Positions 22,667 through 32,241 of a DNA stretch of 43,252 nucleotides are shown here, in pieces (position 1 is the stretch's first letter; each line of letters begins with the position of its first letter). The position numbers were made by a program, and so were the translations under genes. This DNA is from Bryobacteraceae bacterium (GTDB lineage Bacteria > Acidobacteriota > Terriglobia > Bryobacterales > Bryobacteraceae), in the NCBI GenBank assembly GCA_023511855.1, contig JAIMAR010000006.1, positions 1-43,252 of the forward strand, written 5' to 3'. The notes beneath the pieces were generated by a model, which saw only the letters and a list, made by a program, of their open reading frames with translations, was not told where the DNA came from and did not search any database.

Positions 22667-23779
22667 TTACGTCATGGCGGCAACCGCGACGCTGCGGGGG
22701 TTGAGCCCCACCGGGATGGCGGTAAACAGAGGCGCGCCGCGGGTGCGGCGGGGCAGGATAGAGGCAAGGCGGATCACCGCCACACTCCCTGTGGCTTGGT
22801 CCAGGATCAAGGCATAACGGTCGTCCGGGGTAATCAGAATCGGACCCGGCTTCTGGCCTACCGGGGTGACCGCGACCACGCGCCGGGTTTCGACGTCGAG
22901 GATGGTGACGTCGCCGGAAGGGGGATTCGCGACGAAGAGGTATTCCGGGGAACGGGAAACGGCCATGGGGCCGGGCGCGCGTCCTGCCAAGACGGTTTCT
23001 GTGACTTCGGTCGAGTACGGGCTGACGATGACCACGGCGTCCATGCCTTCTCCAGTCACGAAGAGTTCTCCGCCGTCGTTCTTGAAGCAGAAGTGACGCG
23101 GACGGATCGCGACCGACAAAGAGGTGACACACTGTCGGGTTTCCGCACTGATCACGGCCAGCCGGCGCTCGGCCGGATTTGCGGTGAGCACCTGCCGCCC
23201 ATCGGGCCGGAAGCAGACGATCTCACAGCTCTGTCCAGCCGGGACCGGCGGATGCACACGGCTCTGTTGCAATTCGACAAGGCTGAGAAGTCCGGCGTCT
23301 CCGAAGGTGACGGCGGCGACAGCGCCATCCGGGCTGAGGTCAAAGTCGAAGGGCGGGGCCGGGAGGTTCAGCCTGGTCTTGATTCGGAAATCATCGAGCG
23401 AGATGGTCATGAGCTGGCGGGGTTCGGCGGCCAGCAGCCACAAGGTTCCGCGGCCGGGGGCAGACTTCATACGGAGCAGCCGCGCGCGTGTGGACAAGCG
23501 GCGTGTGATCTCGAGGCGGGAGGAGTCAACTTCGCAGACGAGGCCGGCTTCGGGCAGCAGAGCGTACACCGCCGGGCCTCCGCGCGGCGCAACCACCTCA
23601 GAGGGGGCAGCCGGGAGCGGAATTTGGCGGCGCAAGGCGAAGGCCAGCAGATCGACAACCGCCAAGGCGCGGCCTTCCCCGAGAGCGACGAAGGCGTAAC
23701 CGGGGTAACCTGGGCTGCGGCGGCGGCAGCCGGCCAACAGGGCCAGAGGCAGGGACAGGAACTGGCGGCGGAAAATCAC
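22667..23779 (-). CDS. Beta-propeller (YVTN-type) lipoprotein
   Basis: This protein of about 370 residues has a short signal ending in the lipobox ALLAGC (start GTG at 23779: MIFRRQFLSLPLALLAGC). It should be a lipoprotein. The rest is a chain of beta-propeller blades of about 40-45 residues with the typical turns FDLSPDGAVAAVTF, FRPDGRQVLTAN, SRSPEYLFVANPPSGDVTILD and ITPDDRYALILDQATGSVAVI. Such propellers bind ligands or proteins; the partner is unknown. The frame runs to a TTG at 23827, which would put 16 extra residues before the signal and is less likely. No ribosome site marks either start. It is divergent from mreB. Confidence 0.75.
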   Translation of the reverse strand: MIFRRQFLSLPLALLAGCRRRSPGYPGYAFVALGEGRALAVVDLLAFALRRQIPLPAAPSEVVAPRGGPAVYALLPEAGLVCEVDSSRLEITRRLSTRARLLRMKSAPGRGTLWLLAAEPRQLMTISLDDFRIKTRLNLPAPPFDFDLSPDGAVAAVTFGDAGLLSLVELQQSRVHPPVPAGQSCEIVCFRPDGRQVLTANPAERRLAVISAETRQCVTSLSVAIRPRHFCFKNDGGELFVTGEGMDAVVIVSPYSTEVTETVLAGRAPGPMAVSRSPEYLFVANPPSGDVTILDVETRRVVAVTPVGQKPGPILITPDDRYALILDQATGSVAVIRLASILPRRTRGAPLFTAIPVGLNPRSVAVAAMT

Positions 23780-23893
23780 CAGAAACTCATTGTATTGCAA
23801 CGAGAAACCAGCGGCGCAGTAGCGCAAGATCGCCGGCCTGTGCTAGCCTTTGATGGGATTCGGTCCTTGTCCGGGCATCCATAAGTTTCCAAA

Positions 23894-24919
23894 ATGAACC
23901 TTCGTTCTCTATTTAGTTTGTTTTCTTCGGATTTGGCCATTGACCTGGGTACCGCCAACACCCTGGTGTACGCCAAGGGCAAGGGGATCGTGGTCAATGA
24001 GCCGTCGATAGTGGCCATCAACAAGAATACCGGCGAGATTGAGGCTGTCGGCCATGACGCAAAGGAGATGGTTGGCCGAACGCCGGGCAACATTGTCGCC
24101 ATCCGTCCGATGAAGGACGGCGTCATCGCCGACTTCAAGGTCACTGAGCGGATGCTGGCTTACTTCATTCAGAAGGCTCATGGGAGGCGGGTGCTGGTGC
24201 ATCCGCGGATCGTCATCGGCGTGCCGAGCGAAATCACTCAGGTGGAAAAGCGCGCCGTGGTGGACTCCGCCTACCGAGCCAAAGCCAGCGAGGTGCACCT
24301 AGTCGAGCAGGCGATGGTGGCTGCGATTGGGGCGGGCTTGCCCATTACCGAGCCTTGCGGCAACATGATCGTGGACATCGGCGGCGGCACCACCGACGTT
24401 GCGGTCATTTCGCTGTCCGGCATCGTCTACTCGCGGTCGGTCCGAGTGGCCGGAAATGAGATGGACGAGGCGATCGTTCAGTACTTGAAACGGAAGTACA
24501 ATTTGCTGATCGGCGAGCGTACGGCGGAACAGATCAAGATGCAGATCGGCTCAGCTTTCCCTCTGGACAAGCCGATGACCATGGAGATCAAGGGCCGCAA
24601 CCTGATCCAGGGGGTTCCAAAGACCATCACCGTCGATGACAGTGAAATCCGTGAGGCGCTCTCGGAGTGCGTGGCGACGATTCTGAATGCGATCCGTGTG
24701 GCTTTGGAACGCACGCCTCCGGAGCTGAGCGCCGACATCAGCGACCGGGGCATCGTTCTGACCGGCGGCGGCGCTCTGTTGAAGAACCTGGACAAGCGGA
24801 TCCGGGAGGAAACCGGACTGCCGGTGTCGATTGCGGAAGATCCTCTGGCTTCGGTGGTTCTGGGCACGGGCAAGATGCTCACCGACTTCGACCTGCTACG
24901 CCGCATCTCGATCGACTGA
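23894..24919 (+). CDS. mreB: Rod-shape-determining actin MreB
   Basis: This 341-residue bacterial actin forms membrane-bound filaments that guide lateral cell-wall synthesis. The phosphate-binding DLGTANTLVY near the N-terminus, DIGGGTTDVAVISLSG in the middle and GIVLTGGGALLKNLDKRI near the C-terminus are all standard, as is the amphipathic start (MNLRSLFSLFSSDLAIDLG). It is the first gene of a shape/elongation operon with mreC, mreD, mrdA and rodA, so these should be made together. The presence of the set implies a rod-shaped cell. The promoter upstream is not obvious. Confidence 0.98.
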   Translation: MNLRSLFSLFSSDLAIDLGTANTLVYAKGKGIVVNEPSIVAINKNTGEIEAVGHDAKEMVGRTPGNIVAIRPMKDGVIADFKVTERMLAYFIQKAHGRRVLVHPRIVIGVPSEITQVEKRAVVDSAYRAKASEVHLVEQAMVAAIGAGLPITEPCGNMIVDIGGGTTDVAVISLSGIVYSRSVRVAGNEMDEAIVQYLKRKYNLLIGERTAEQIKMQIGSAFPLDKPMTMEIKGRNLIQGVPKTITVDDSEIREALSECVATILNAIRVALERTPPELSADISDRGIVLTGGGALLKNLDKRIREETGLPVSIAEDPLASVVLGTGKMLTDFDLLRRISID

Positions 24920-24938
24920 AGCTTCCGGCGGTGCGTTT

Positions 24939-26006
24939 ATGGAGTCTCTCCTCAACCGCTACCGCAGCCTCACCGTGTTGCTGGCGGTGTTGCTGGCGCA
25001 GCTTATACTGGTCGCTTACCAAGTGCGCACCGGCGGCGAGGTGCGGTTGCTACGCGTGTGGGCAGTGACTCTGACGGCGCCGCCTGGAAAGGCGATCGAA
25101 TCCGCCCGCTCGGCTGTGGCGGCGTGGTGGTCGGAGTATCTCTGGCTGGTGCATGCGCGGAGGGAGAACCGGCTCTTGCGGGAGGAAGTGGACCGGCTGA
25201 AGTTGGAGAACCGTTTCTTGAGGTCGGAATTGACCGCCTCCGAACGCGCCCAAGCTCTGGCTCAGTTCCGCGCCCGCACTCCTTCGCAGACCATCGCCGT
25301 CCGCGTGGTGGCGGCTGCCTCGGGCTTGAACGCCCGAGTAGTGTTTGTCGACCGCGGCGCCGACGCCGGGATTCGCACTGGGATGGCGGTCATCAACCCT
25401 GCCGGACTGGCGGGGAGAGTCACGGCGGTTTATCCGTCGGTTTCGCAAGTCATGCTGGTCACCGCGGAAGGCTTTTCGGCGGGCGTAATCTGCGGGCGCA
25501 GCCGGGTGCAGGGGATTCTGCGCGGATTGGGGCGGTCCGAGTGCGCGGTGACCCATGTTCACAGCGATGAAGATGTCAAACCCGGCGACTGGTTCTACAC
25601 GTCCGGTGAGGACCGCATTTTCCTCCGTGGGCTTCCGGCTGGAGAGGTGAAGTCCGTAGGAGGCAGCGGGGTGTTCAAGGAGATTCTGCTGAAGCCGGCG
25701 GCGCCGGCCGGCGGGCTGGAGGAGCTGCTTGTTGTCACGGCCCCAATCCACCAAGCACTGCCCGACGAGCAGCCCGTAGCGGGAAGCGCCCCGCTGCTGC
25801 CCGCTCCACAGCCGGCTGGGAACCCGGAGTGGCCCGCGTTGCGGGAACCCGGCACGGCGATGGGGACCGACGCGGACCGTATTCTCGAGCGGTACCGCCG
25901 CGAAGCGGCGCCGCGCGGCGCCGTCCACCTCGAGGGCGGCAGCGCCACACAGCGGGAAGCAGCCCCAGCGCCGCCAGCCGCGAGTCCGAACCCGGTCCGA
26001 CCATGA
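24939..26006 (+). CDS. mreC: Rod-shape-determining protein MreC
   Basis: This 355-residue bitopic protein has a membrane segment at about residues 10-28 (LTVLLAVLLAQLILVAYQV), a coiled coil at about 60-105 (ENRLLREEVDRLKLENRFLRSEL) and the paired beta-barrel domain after it, with VVAAASGLNARVVFVDRGADAGIRTGMAV. In the elongasome MreC activates PBP2. The tail from about 280 is Pro/Ala-rich and probably disordered, longer than in most MreC proteins. The start at 24939 lies 19 nt after mreB; the frame is open further back but that part overlaps mreB. Its stop overlaps mreD as ATGA. Confidence 0.93.
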   Translation: MESLLNRYRSLTVLLAVLLAQLILVAYQVRTGGEVRLLRVWAVTLTAPPGKAIESARSAVAAWWSEYLWLVHARRENRLLREEVDRLKLENRFLRSELTASERAQALAQFRARTPSQTIAVRVVAAASGLNARVVFVDRGADAGIRTGMAVINPAGLAGRVTAVYPSVSQVMLVTAEGFSAGVICGRSRVQGILRGLGRSECAVTHVHSDEDVKPGDWFYTSGEDRIFLRGLPAGEVKSVGGSGVFKEILLKPAAPAGGLEELLVVTAPIHQALPDEQPVAGSAPLLPAPQPAGNPEWPALREPGTAMGTDADRILERYRREAAPRGAVHLEGGSATQREAAPAPPAASPNPVRP

Positions 26007-26536
26007 GCGAGCCCTTCGATTCCGCTACTTTGTTTGCACGGCGCCGGCCGGCGCGGCGGAGGCTGCGTCCGTGGCTGACGGTGGCGATCCCGGTGGCGGC
26101 CATTTTATTCCAGATCTATGCCCCTTTGTTGGCGGGGCTGTTTTCTTACCTGGAACTGCCTCTGCTAGTGACCATATATTTGTGCATGAATCGCCGGAGC
26201 CCGGTGGCGGGTTTAATGATCGGAGCGGCGATCGGTCTGTTCCAGGATGCTCTCTCACACTGGCCGATCGGAGTCTTGGGCATGGTGAAGACCCTGGCGG
26301 GTTTTGCCGCCTCCTCGCTGGGCCTGCGGCTGGACACGGACAATCCGGTAGTGCGCTTTGGGCTGGGTTTCGTTTTTTTTGGAGGCCATCAGATTTTGTT
26401 GTGGGCGCTGCGCCGGGTCCTATTAAACGAGCCGGCGGCCTTGGCGCCCGGCGCGACGCTTGTTGCGGCCGTGGTGAACGGCGCTTTGGCGGCGCCGTTA
26501 TTTGGGCTATTGGATAAACTGAGGGAGAGCTCGTGA
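26003..26536 (+). CDS. mreD: Rod-shape-determining protein MreD
   Basis: This 177-residue membrane protein has an Arg-rich N-terminus and about five hydrophobic segments (LTVAIPVAAILFQIYAPLLAG, LPLLVTIYLCM, VAGLMIGAAIGLFQDAL and others). LMIGAAIGLFQDALSHWPIGVLGM is the conserved MreD pattern. It is an inner-membrane part of the elongasome. Its ATG overlaps the mreC stop, which decides the start; the frame itself extends back within mreC. It is followed 16 nt later by mrdA. Confidence 0.9.
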   Translation: MSEPFDSATLFARRRPARRRLRPWLTVAIPVAAILFQIYAPLLAGLFSYLELPLLVTIYLCMNRRSPVAGLMIGAAIGLFQDALSHWPIGVLGMVKTLAGFAASSLGLRLDTDNPVVRFGLGFVFFGGHQILLWALRRVLLNEPAALAPGATLVAAVVNGALAAPLFGLLDKLRESS

Positions 26537-26552
26537 AGCGCACGGTTGGCTC

Positions 26553-28442
26553 ATGAACCTGAATCTGCCACGCTGGAAGCGGGTCCGTTCGCGCTACGGA
26601 GTCGTTCGCCGTGACGACGTGCGATTCGCCGCGGGGCGCATCGTCGCCTTTCAGTACATTCTGGCGGGCGTTTTTCTGTTTCTGCTGTCCGGCTTCTGGG
26701 AGCTCCAGGTTCTGAACCCGGAGTTTTACAGCGAACGCGCGGAACGCAACCGCATCCGGTCGCTTCCCATTCCGGCGCCGCGAGGCCGCATTTTGGACCG
26801 CGAGGGCCGGGTGATCGTCGACAACCATTTCTCTTACAGTCTATTGCTGCCGCGGGAGAATCTGGAGGAAGAACGGTTGCGGGAGGTTGCGGAGGGGCTG
26901 GACCTGGACTACGACGATCTCCAACACCGATTGAGGCGATACTCTTCGCGTCCCCGTTACCAGCCGGTTCTACTGAAAGAACGGCTTAGTCCAAGCGAAC
27001 TGGCCTTCGTCGAGGCGCACCGAGGAGATCCGGGCTTTCCGGAGCTGGAACTGATCCCGTTCCAGCGCAGGCTGTATCCGCGGGACGGGCTGGCCGCCCA
27101 CGTGATCGGCTACGTGGGGGAAGTCAGTGAGCAGGAGCTCAACACCGCCGAATTCGCCCGTTACAATCCTGGAGATTTGGTCGGCAAGAGCGGCATCGAG
27201 CGCCAATACAACCGGCTGCTTGCCGGCCGCGACGGGCAACGCCAGGTGGTGGTGAATCACCGCGGGATCGAGCAACAGGTCATCGGCTTGAAGGAGGCGG
27301 CACCCGGGCAGACCATCCGGCTTACCATCGACCTGGACCTGCAAGCGGTAGCGGAGCTGGCGATGGAGGGCCAGCGCGGGGCAGTGGTGGCGCTCGACCC
27401 ACGCAACGGAGATGTTTTGGCGATGGTCAGCCGGCCGGCTTTCGACCCGAGCCAGTTCCTAGGGGGAATCCGTCCCGCTCATTGGAGAGAACTGAACACC
27501 AGCCCGGACAACCCGTTGCTCAACCGCGCGATTCAGGGCGAGTATGCGCCGGGCTCGACCTTCAAGCCGATTGTGGCTCTGGCGGGCCTGGAAAGCGGGG
27601 CCATCGACGGATCGGAGACCGAATACTGCGCGGGGGGCGCGAACTACTTTGGCCGCTATTTCCGGTGCCATCTGCGGGGCGGGCACGGCGTGGTGAATTT
27701 GGGAAAGGGCATTGCGCAATCGTGCGACGTATACTTCTACTCGCTGGGCAACCGGCTGGGCATCGACCGGATCGCCGAGTACGCCGAGCTGTGCGGCTTG
27801 GGCCGGAAGACCGGCATCGACCTTCCGAACGAGAGAGAGGGACTGGTGCCTTCGACCCGCTGGAAAATCCGCACGGTTCGAGAAAAGTGGTATGCGGGGG
27901 AGACGATCTCGGTGGCGATCGGCCAAGGTGCGCTCACGGTGACCCCGCTGCAACTTGCGTATGCCATCGGGGGGCTGGTGATGGGGGGAATCTGGCACAC
28001 GCCGCACTTGTTGGCCGAGCCGGCGGCGGGTCAGCGTCCCGAACCCCGCCGAGCCAGCCTCAATCCGGAAAACGTCGCAAAGGTGGTGGGCGGCATGTGC
28101 GCAGTGGTGGAAGATGGAACCGGGGCAAGAGCCCGCTTGCCCGGCGTCGAAGTCTGCGGCAAGACTGGGACGGCGCAATTGGCGTCGAACGAGGTCTTGA
28201 AGGGTACGGAACTGGGTAAGCAGCTCAAAGACAATGCCTGGTTCGTCGGTTTTGCTCCGCGGGAGGCTCCGGAAATTGTGGTGGTCGCCCTAGTGGAAGG
28301 AGGGGGGCATGGATCCACGGCGGCGGCGCCCGTGGCTCGAGAGGTCATTCGGGTCCACTTTGAAAAGAAGAAGCCCAGGCCGCCGGCACCGGCCCTGAGC
28401 GCCCATCTCGGTTCGGGCTCAGGGGAGAAGGAAGTTCCATGA
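26553..28442 (+). CDS. mrdA: Penicillin-binding protein 2 (elongation transpeptidase)
   Basis: This 629-residue class B PBP cross-links peptidoglycan during elongation. It has one membrane segment at about 29-48, a dimerisation (pedestal) domain starting around PAPRGRILDREGRVI, and a transpeptidase domain with the nucleophile S335 and K338 (STFK), the second motif S390-C391-D392 (SCD in place of SxN, as seen in other PBP2 proteins) and K537-T-G. The last 40 or so residues are Pro/Lys-rich. Its stop overlaps rodA as ATGA, tying it to its glycosyltransferase partner. Confidence 0.97.
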   Translation: MNLNLPRWKRVRSRYGVVRRDDVRFAAGRIVAFQYILAGVFLFLLSGFWELQVLNPEFYSERAERNRIRSLPIPAPRGRILDREGRVIVDNHFSYSLLLPRENLEEERLREVAEGLDLDYDDLQHRLRRYSSRPRYQPVLLKERLSPSELAFVEAHRGDPGFPELELIPFQRRLYPRDGLAAHVIGYVGEVSEQELNTAEFARYNPGDLVGKSGIERQYNRLLAGRDGQRQVVVNHRGIEQQVIGLKEAAPGQTIRLTIDLDLQAVAELAMEGQRGAVVALDPRNGDVLAMVSRPAFDPSQFLGGIRPAHWRELNTSPDNPLLNRAIQGEYAPGSTFKPIVALAGLESGAIDGSETEYCAGGANYFGRYFRCHLRGGHGVVNLGKGIAQSCDVYFYSLGNRLGIDRIAEYAELCGLGRKTGIDLPNEREGLVPSTRWKIRTVREKWYAGETISVAIGQGALTVTPLQLAYAIGGLVMGGIWHTPHLLAEPAAGQRPEPRRASLNPENVAKVVGGMCAVVEDGTGARARLPGVEVCGKTGTAQLASNEVLKGTELGKQLKDNAWFVGFAPREAPEIVVVALVEGGGHGSTAAAPVAREVIRVHFEKKKPRPPAPALSAHLGSGSGEKEVP

Positions 28443-29530
28443 CTGCGGAACGAAGCTGGAAGGAGTTGGACTGGCGACTGCTGCTTTTGGCTTTAAGCCT
28501 CAGCGGGTTAGGCATTGTGCAGATTTACAGCGCCACGCTGGGGACCCGCTGGTCGTCGGCATGGTGGAGGCAGGGGTTGTATTTGGCTGCGGGACTGCTG
28601 GTGATGTACGCCGTCTCCAAAGTCGACTACCATGCCTGGATGGAAAAGGCGCCGGTTTTGTACGTGCTGTGTCTAGTGCTCCTGGTTGGTGTGCTGGTTC
28701 TAGGACGACAGGTTTTCGGAGCGCGGCGTTGGATACCTTTGCCGGGCGGCTTCACGTTTCAAACTTCTGAATTCGCTAAAATGATTATCATCCTGTTGAT
28801 GGCCCGGTACCTTAGCGATCTTAAGACGGACCGGCCGGCGCTGGCGGACGCGTTTAAGCTGGCGGTGCTGGCAGCCATACCCATGCTGCTGGTTGCGAAG
28901 CAGCCGGACTTGGGCACGGCCATCACATTCGGGGTGATCGCCGGGGCAGGGTTGTTTTTTGCCGGCCTCCATTGGCGGCATTGGGCCGTGGCTCTGGCAC
29001 TGGTGGCAGTGCTGGCAGCGGCCAGTCCGCTCTATCTGAGCGATTATCAGAAGGCGCGGATTCAGGCTTTTCGCAATCCGGCCAGCGATCCGCTGGGTTC
29101 AGGTTATCAAGTGTTGCAGTCGATGATTGCGGTCGGCTCGGGCGGGATTTGGGGTAAGGGGGTCACTCACGGGACCCAGACCCAGTTGCGCTTTTTGCCG
29201 GTCCCACACACGGATTTTATTCTGGCGGCCTTCGCCGAGGAGCACTGGTTTGTCGGCGTCACGGCCGTGTTGGTTTTGTATTTCCTGCTTCTGATGCAGA
29301 TTGTGCAGGTGGCGCAAGCAGCGCCGGACCGCGCCGGCATGTATATCTGCATGGGAGTGGGCGCGTTGTTGTTGTTTCAAGTGTTTGTCAACGTCGGGAT
29401 GCTCGTCGGCCGGATGGTGGTGACGGGTCTCCCTTTGCCGCTGATGAGTTATGGCGGATCCAGCGTGCTTGCGACGTTCGCGATGCTCGGTCTGGTCAAC
29501 AATGTCCGCCTCCAGCGGTTTGTTCATTGA
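28439..29530 (+). CDS. rodA: Peptidoglycan glycosyltransferase RodA
   Basis: This 363-residue SEDS-family membrane protein has about ten hydrophobic segments. Family motifs visible are GARRWIPLPGGFTFQTSEFAK, KQPDLGTAITF, SGGIWGKGVTHGTQTQLRFLPVPHTDFI with AFAEE after it, and LPLPLMSYGGSSVLA near the end. It polymerises lipid II into glycan strands for side-wall growth together with PBP2, whose gene overlaps this one by 4 nt. It is the fifth gene of the mre operon. Confidence 0.97.
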   Translation: MTAERSWKELDWRLLLLALSLSGLGIVQIYSATLGTRWSSAWWRQGLYLAAGLLVMYAVSKVDYHAWMEKAPVLYVLCLVLLVGVLVLGRQVFGARRWIPLPGGFTFQTSEFAKMIIILLMARYLSDLKTDRPALADAFKLAVLAAIPMLLVAKQPDLGTAITFGVIAGAGLFFAGLHWRHWAVALALVAVLAAASPLYLSDYQKARIQAFRNPASDPLGSGYQVLQSMIAVGSGGIWGKGVTHGTQTQLRFLPVPHTDFILAAFAEEHWFVGVTAVLVLYFLLLMQIVQVAQAAPDRAGMYICMGVGALLLFQVFVNVGMLVGRMVVTGLPLPLMSYGGSSVLATFAMLGLVNNVRLQRFVH

Positions 29531-29802
29531 AGCGATCGAGCCGCGGCAATAGCGAGGAGTTCGAAGGCAGAAAAGATTTCACGTTTCAGAGGGCGCTTCA
29601 GGCCGGCGGAGTCAGGCCAGGAGCCAGGAATGACAGGCGGCGAAAGCCGCGCAGGCGGAGAGTATCCCGCCGCTGCAAATTGCGCCAGAGCGCTCTCGGT
29701 TCGCAGTCCCAGCCGGGCACCTGCATGATTAGCAGGCGCAGCCGAGCCCGCCTCGTTTCTCCCGCCACGCCGCCCGCCGTTCGCCTGAAACGAGGAGCTG
29801 GC
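29531..29802 (+). other. Long untranslated stretch before the RNase E/G gene
   Basis: The frame of the RNase gene is open through this region, but the sequence is Arg-rich and unlike any RNase. The ribosome site GAGGAG at 29792-29797 marks the real start. A perfect hairpin with a GAAA tetraloop (GCGGC/GCCGC) lies at 29637-29650, followed by another GC-rich inverted repeat. In other bacteria RNase E controls its own mRNA through a long 5' leader; that role here is inference. Confidence 0.4.
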
Positions 29803-32241
29803 ATGGCAACGAAGGAATTAGTGATCTCCTCCAACCGGCATGAAACAAAGGTGGCGGTACTGGAGGACGACCAGTTGGTCGAAATTTATTTCCAGAGGGC
29901 AAACGAGTACTCTCTGGCAGGTAGCATTCACAAGGGCCGTGTGACCCGTGTTCTGCCCGGCATGCAATCCGCTTTCGTCGACATCGGGCTGGAGCGGGAC
30001 GCCTTCCTCTATGTTTCGGACTTTTACGAAGAGCAAGAGGAATACGACAAGATGCCCCTGGCCCCGGAAGGCCGCGGACGGCGCGGCCAGCGGGAGATGC
30101 CGGCCCCAGCGCCGCGCGGGGTGGCCGCCCCAGCCCCGGCAGCCGAGCCGGCTGAAAGCGGCCGCGAGCGCCGGAGCCGCCGGAGCCGGAGGCGCAGGAG
30201 CCGCGGACGGGAATTCCCCGAGTCGAAGTATGTGTCGCCCGCTGCACCGGTAGAAGAGCCTGCCGAAGAGGCGGAACTGACGGTTCTTCCGGGGGAATCT
30301 CTGGCCAAATACCAAGGCACGGCGGGAGAAGCCTCCCAGGCTCCGGAGGGATGGGAGGGAAGCGGCTTGGAAGAGTCGCCGCAGAGTTCAGGTCCGGATC
30401 TGGCCGAGGAAGAGATTCGGCAATTGGAGGCACGAGCGGCGGCTTTCCTGTTTGAGCGCGAGAGGCCGGCGGTGGAAGAGGCGGAATCGGGACAGGAGCC
30501 GGACCACGAAGCCGCATTGCGGCAAATTGAGCCACAAACGGCGGAGGAGGCGGTGGCCGCTCATGCCGCGAATGAGACCCCCTCGCCGGAACCAGAGAGT
30601 GAACCTCCGGCTGAGGAGGCGGCCCGGGCGTTTGATGCGTTGTTCCGGGCGCAGCCTGCGCTGCCGCCGGCCAGTGAATCCGCCGAGGAAAAGACGCCGG
30701 AAATTGCCGTTTCGTTGGGAACGCCGGAGGAATTAACGGCCGGCGCAGAGCCATGTGAGGGAGAACTCGAGCCTGGTGCGGAAGCAATCGCTGGAGAGGA
30801 GTCACCAGCCGTTGGAGCGGAATCCCCGGCCCACGGGGAAGAGACGACGGCCGGCGCCGGGCCCGCTTCGGCGGCGGTCATCGAACCAACTCTCCGTCTG
30901 CCTCACCGCATCTCCCGGCGCCTGAGGCGCAAACTGCGGGGTCAACCCCAGGTAGAACTGCGGCCGGAGGCGCAGCGACCGGCGGCAGCCGCCCCCACGG
31001 AGACCGAAACCGTCACGGCAGCGGAAGCCGAGAAGCCCGCGCCTTCCATCACCGATCTGCTGAAGGAAGGCCAGGAGATCTTGGTTCAGATCGCCAAGGA
31101 GCCGCTGGGACAGAAGGGCGCGCGCATCACCTCGCACATCGCCCTGCCCGGCCGTTACGTGGTGTACATGCCCACGGTGGACCATCCCGGCGTCTCGCGC
31201 AAAATCGCCTCCGAAGAGGAGCGGGCGCGTTTGCGCCGGATCATCCAAACCCACCGCGCGGGGATGCCGGGCGGGTTTATCGTGCGGACTGCGGGCGAAG
31301 GCAAGTCGGAGGAAGAGATTGCCGCCGACATGAAGTACTTGTACAACCTGTGGCTGGAGATCCGCCAAAAGGCGGAGAAGCGGCCCGCGCCCGCGTTGAT
31401 TCACCACGATTTGGACATCGTGCAGCGCACTTTGCGCGACCAGTTGACCGATAACTACAAGGCCATTTGGGTGGACAGCGAAGAAGTTTACGAGAGCGTG
31501 CTGCGGTTTGTCGAGCGAGTGCATCCGACGATGGTGCCGCGGGTCAAGCTCTACACCCGCTCCACGCCGATCTTTGACGCCTTTAACATTACCGCTGAGT
31601 TGGAGAAGGCGTTGCGGCCGAAGGTCTGGCTCAAAAGCGGCGGTTACATCGTGGTGAACCAGACCGAAGCCCTGGTGGCCATCGACGTCAACACCGGAAA
31701 GTTCGTGGGTTCGTCCAACCGGCTGGAAGACACTATCGTCAAGACCAACCTGGAGGCGATCCGGGAGATTGTGCGGCAGATCCGGCTGCGGGATTTGGGC
31801 GGGATCATTGTGGTCGACTTCATCGATATGGAGGAGCGCAAGAACCGCCAGAAGGTGATGCAAGCGCTGGAGGAGGAGATGCGGCGGGACCGGGCTCCCT
31901 ACAAGATCCTCCAGTTCAACGATTTCGGCCTGGTGGCCATCACCCGCAAGCGGGTCAAGCAGAGCCTGGAGCGGACGCTGTGTTCTCCGTGTCCGTATTG
32001 TGAAGGCGCCGGCTACGTAAAGAGTGTTCAGACGGTGGTAGGCGAGATCCTGCAAGAGGCGCGCCGGATTGCACCCGCCGTAGAAGGGCCTAACGTGGTG
32101 CTGCGCGTGAATCCGGAAGTGGCCAAAGTCCTGAAAGCCACCGGCAATGATTACCTGGAGGAGCTGGAGGAGATCCTGCGCCGTCCCGTGCTGGTGACCG
32201 GGGATCCTCTGCTGCACCAGGAGAAGTGGGACATGGCATGA
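29803..32241 (+). CDS. rng: Ribonuclease E/G with a large insertion in the S1 domain
   Basis: This 812-residue endoribonuclease acts in RNA decay and rRNA processing. Residues 1-82 are the first part of the S1 RNA-binding domain (GSIHKGRVTRVLPGMQSAFVDIG). Residues 416 onward resume it (ITDLLKEGQEILVQIAKEP). Between them is an insertion of about 330 residues, rich in Glu, Pro and Ala, with two Arg-rich patches. Without it the length is that of RNase G. The catalytic metal site is present as D628, N630 and D672. The zinc-link is in C727-SP-C730-PY-C733. The core is complete, so it should be active. The start at 29803 follows GAGGAG. It comes after rodA; the E. coli rng gene also lies near mreBCD. 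Confidence 0.93.
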   Translation: MATKELVISSNRHETKVAVLEDDQLVEIYFQRANEYSLAGSIHKGRVTRVLPGMQSAFVDIGLERDAFLYVSDFYEEQEEYDKMPLAPEGRGRRGQREMPAPAPRGVAAPAPAAEPAESGRERRSRRSRRRRSRGREFPESKYVSPAAPVEEPAEEAELTVLPGESLAKYQGTAGEASQAPEGWEGSGLEESPQSSGPDLAEEEIRQLEARAAAFLFERERPAVEEAESGQEPDHEAALRQIEPQTAEEAVAAHAANETPSPEPESEPPAEEAARAFDALFRAQPALPPASESAEEKTPEIAVSLGTPEELTAGAEPCEGELEPGAEAIAGEESPAVGAESPAHGEETTAGAGPASAAVIEPTLRLPHRISRRLRRKLRGQPQVELRPEAQRPAAAAPTETETVTAAEAEKPAPSITDLLKEGQEILVQIAKEPLGQKGARITSHIALPGRYVVYMPTVDHPGVSRKIASEEERARLRRIIQTHRAGMPGGFIVRTAGEGKSEEEIAADMKYLYNLWLEIRQKAEKRPAPALIHHDLDIVQRTLRDQLTDNYKAIWVDSEEVYESVLRFVERVHPTMVPRVKLYTRSTPIFDAFNITAELEKALRPKVWLKSGGYIVVNQTEALVAIDVNTGKFVGSSNRLEDTIVKTNLEAIREIVRQIRLRDLGGIIVVDFIDMEERKNRQKVMQALEEEMRRDRAPYKILQFNDFGLVAITRKRVKQSLERTLCSPCPYCEGAGYVKSVQTVVGEILQEARRIAPAVEGPNVVLRVNPEVAKVLKATGNDYLEELEEILRRPVLVTGDPLLHQEKWDMA

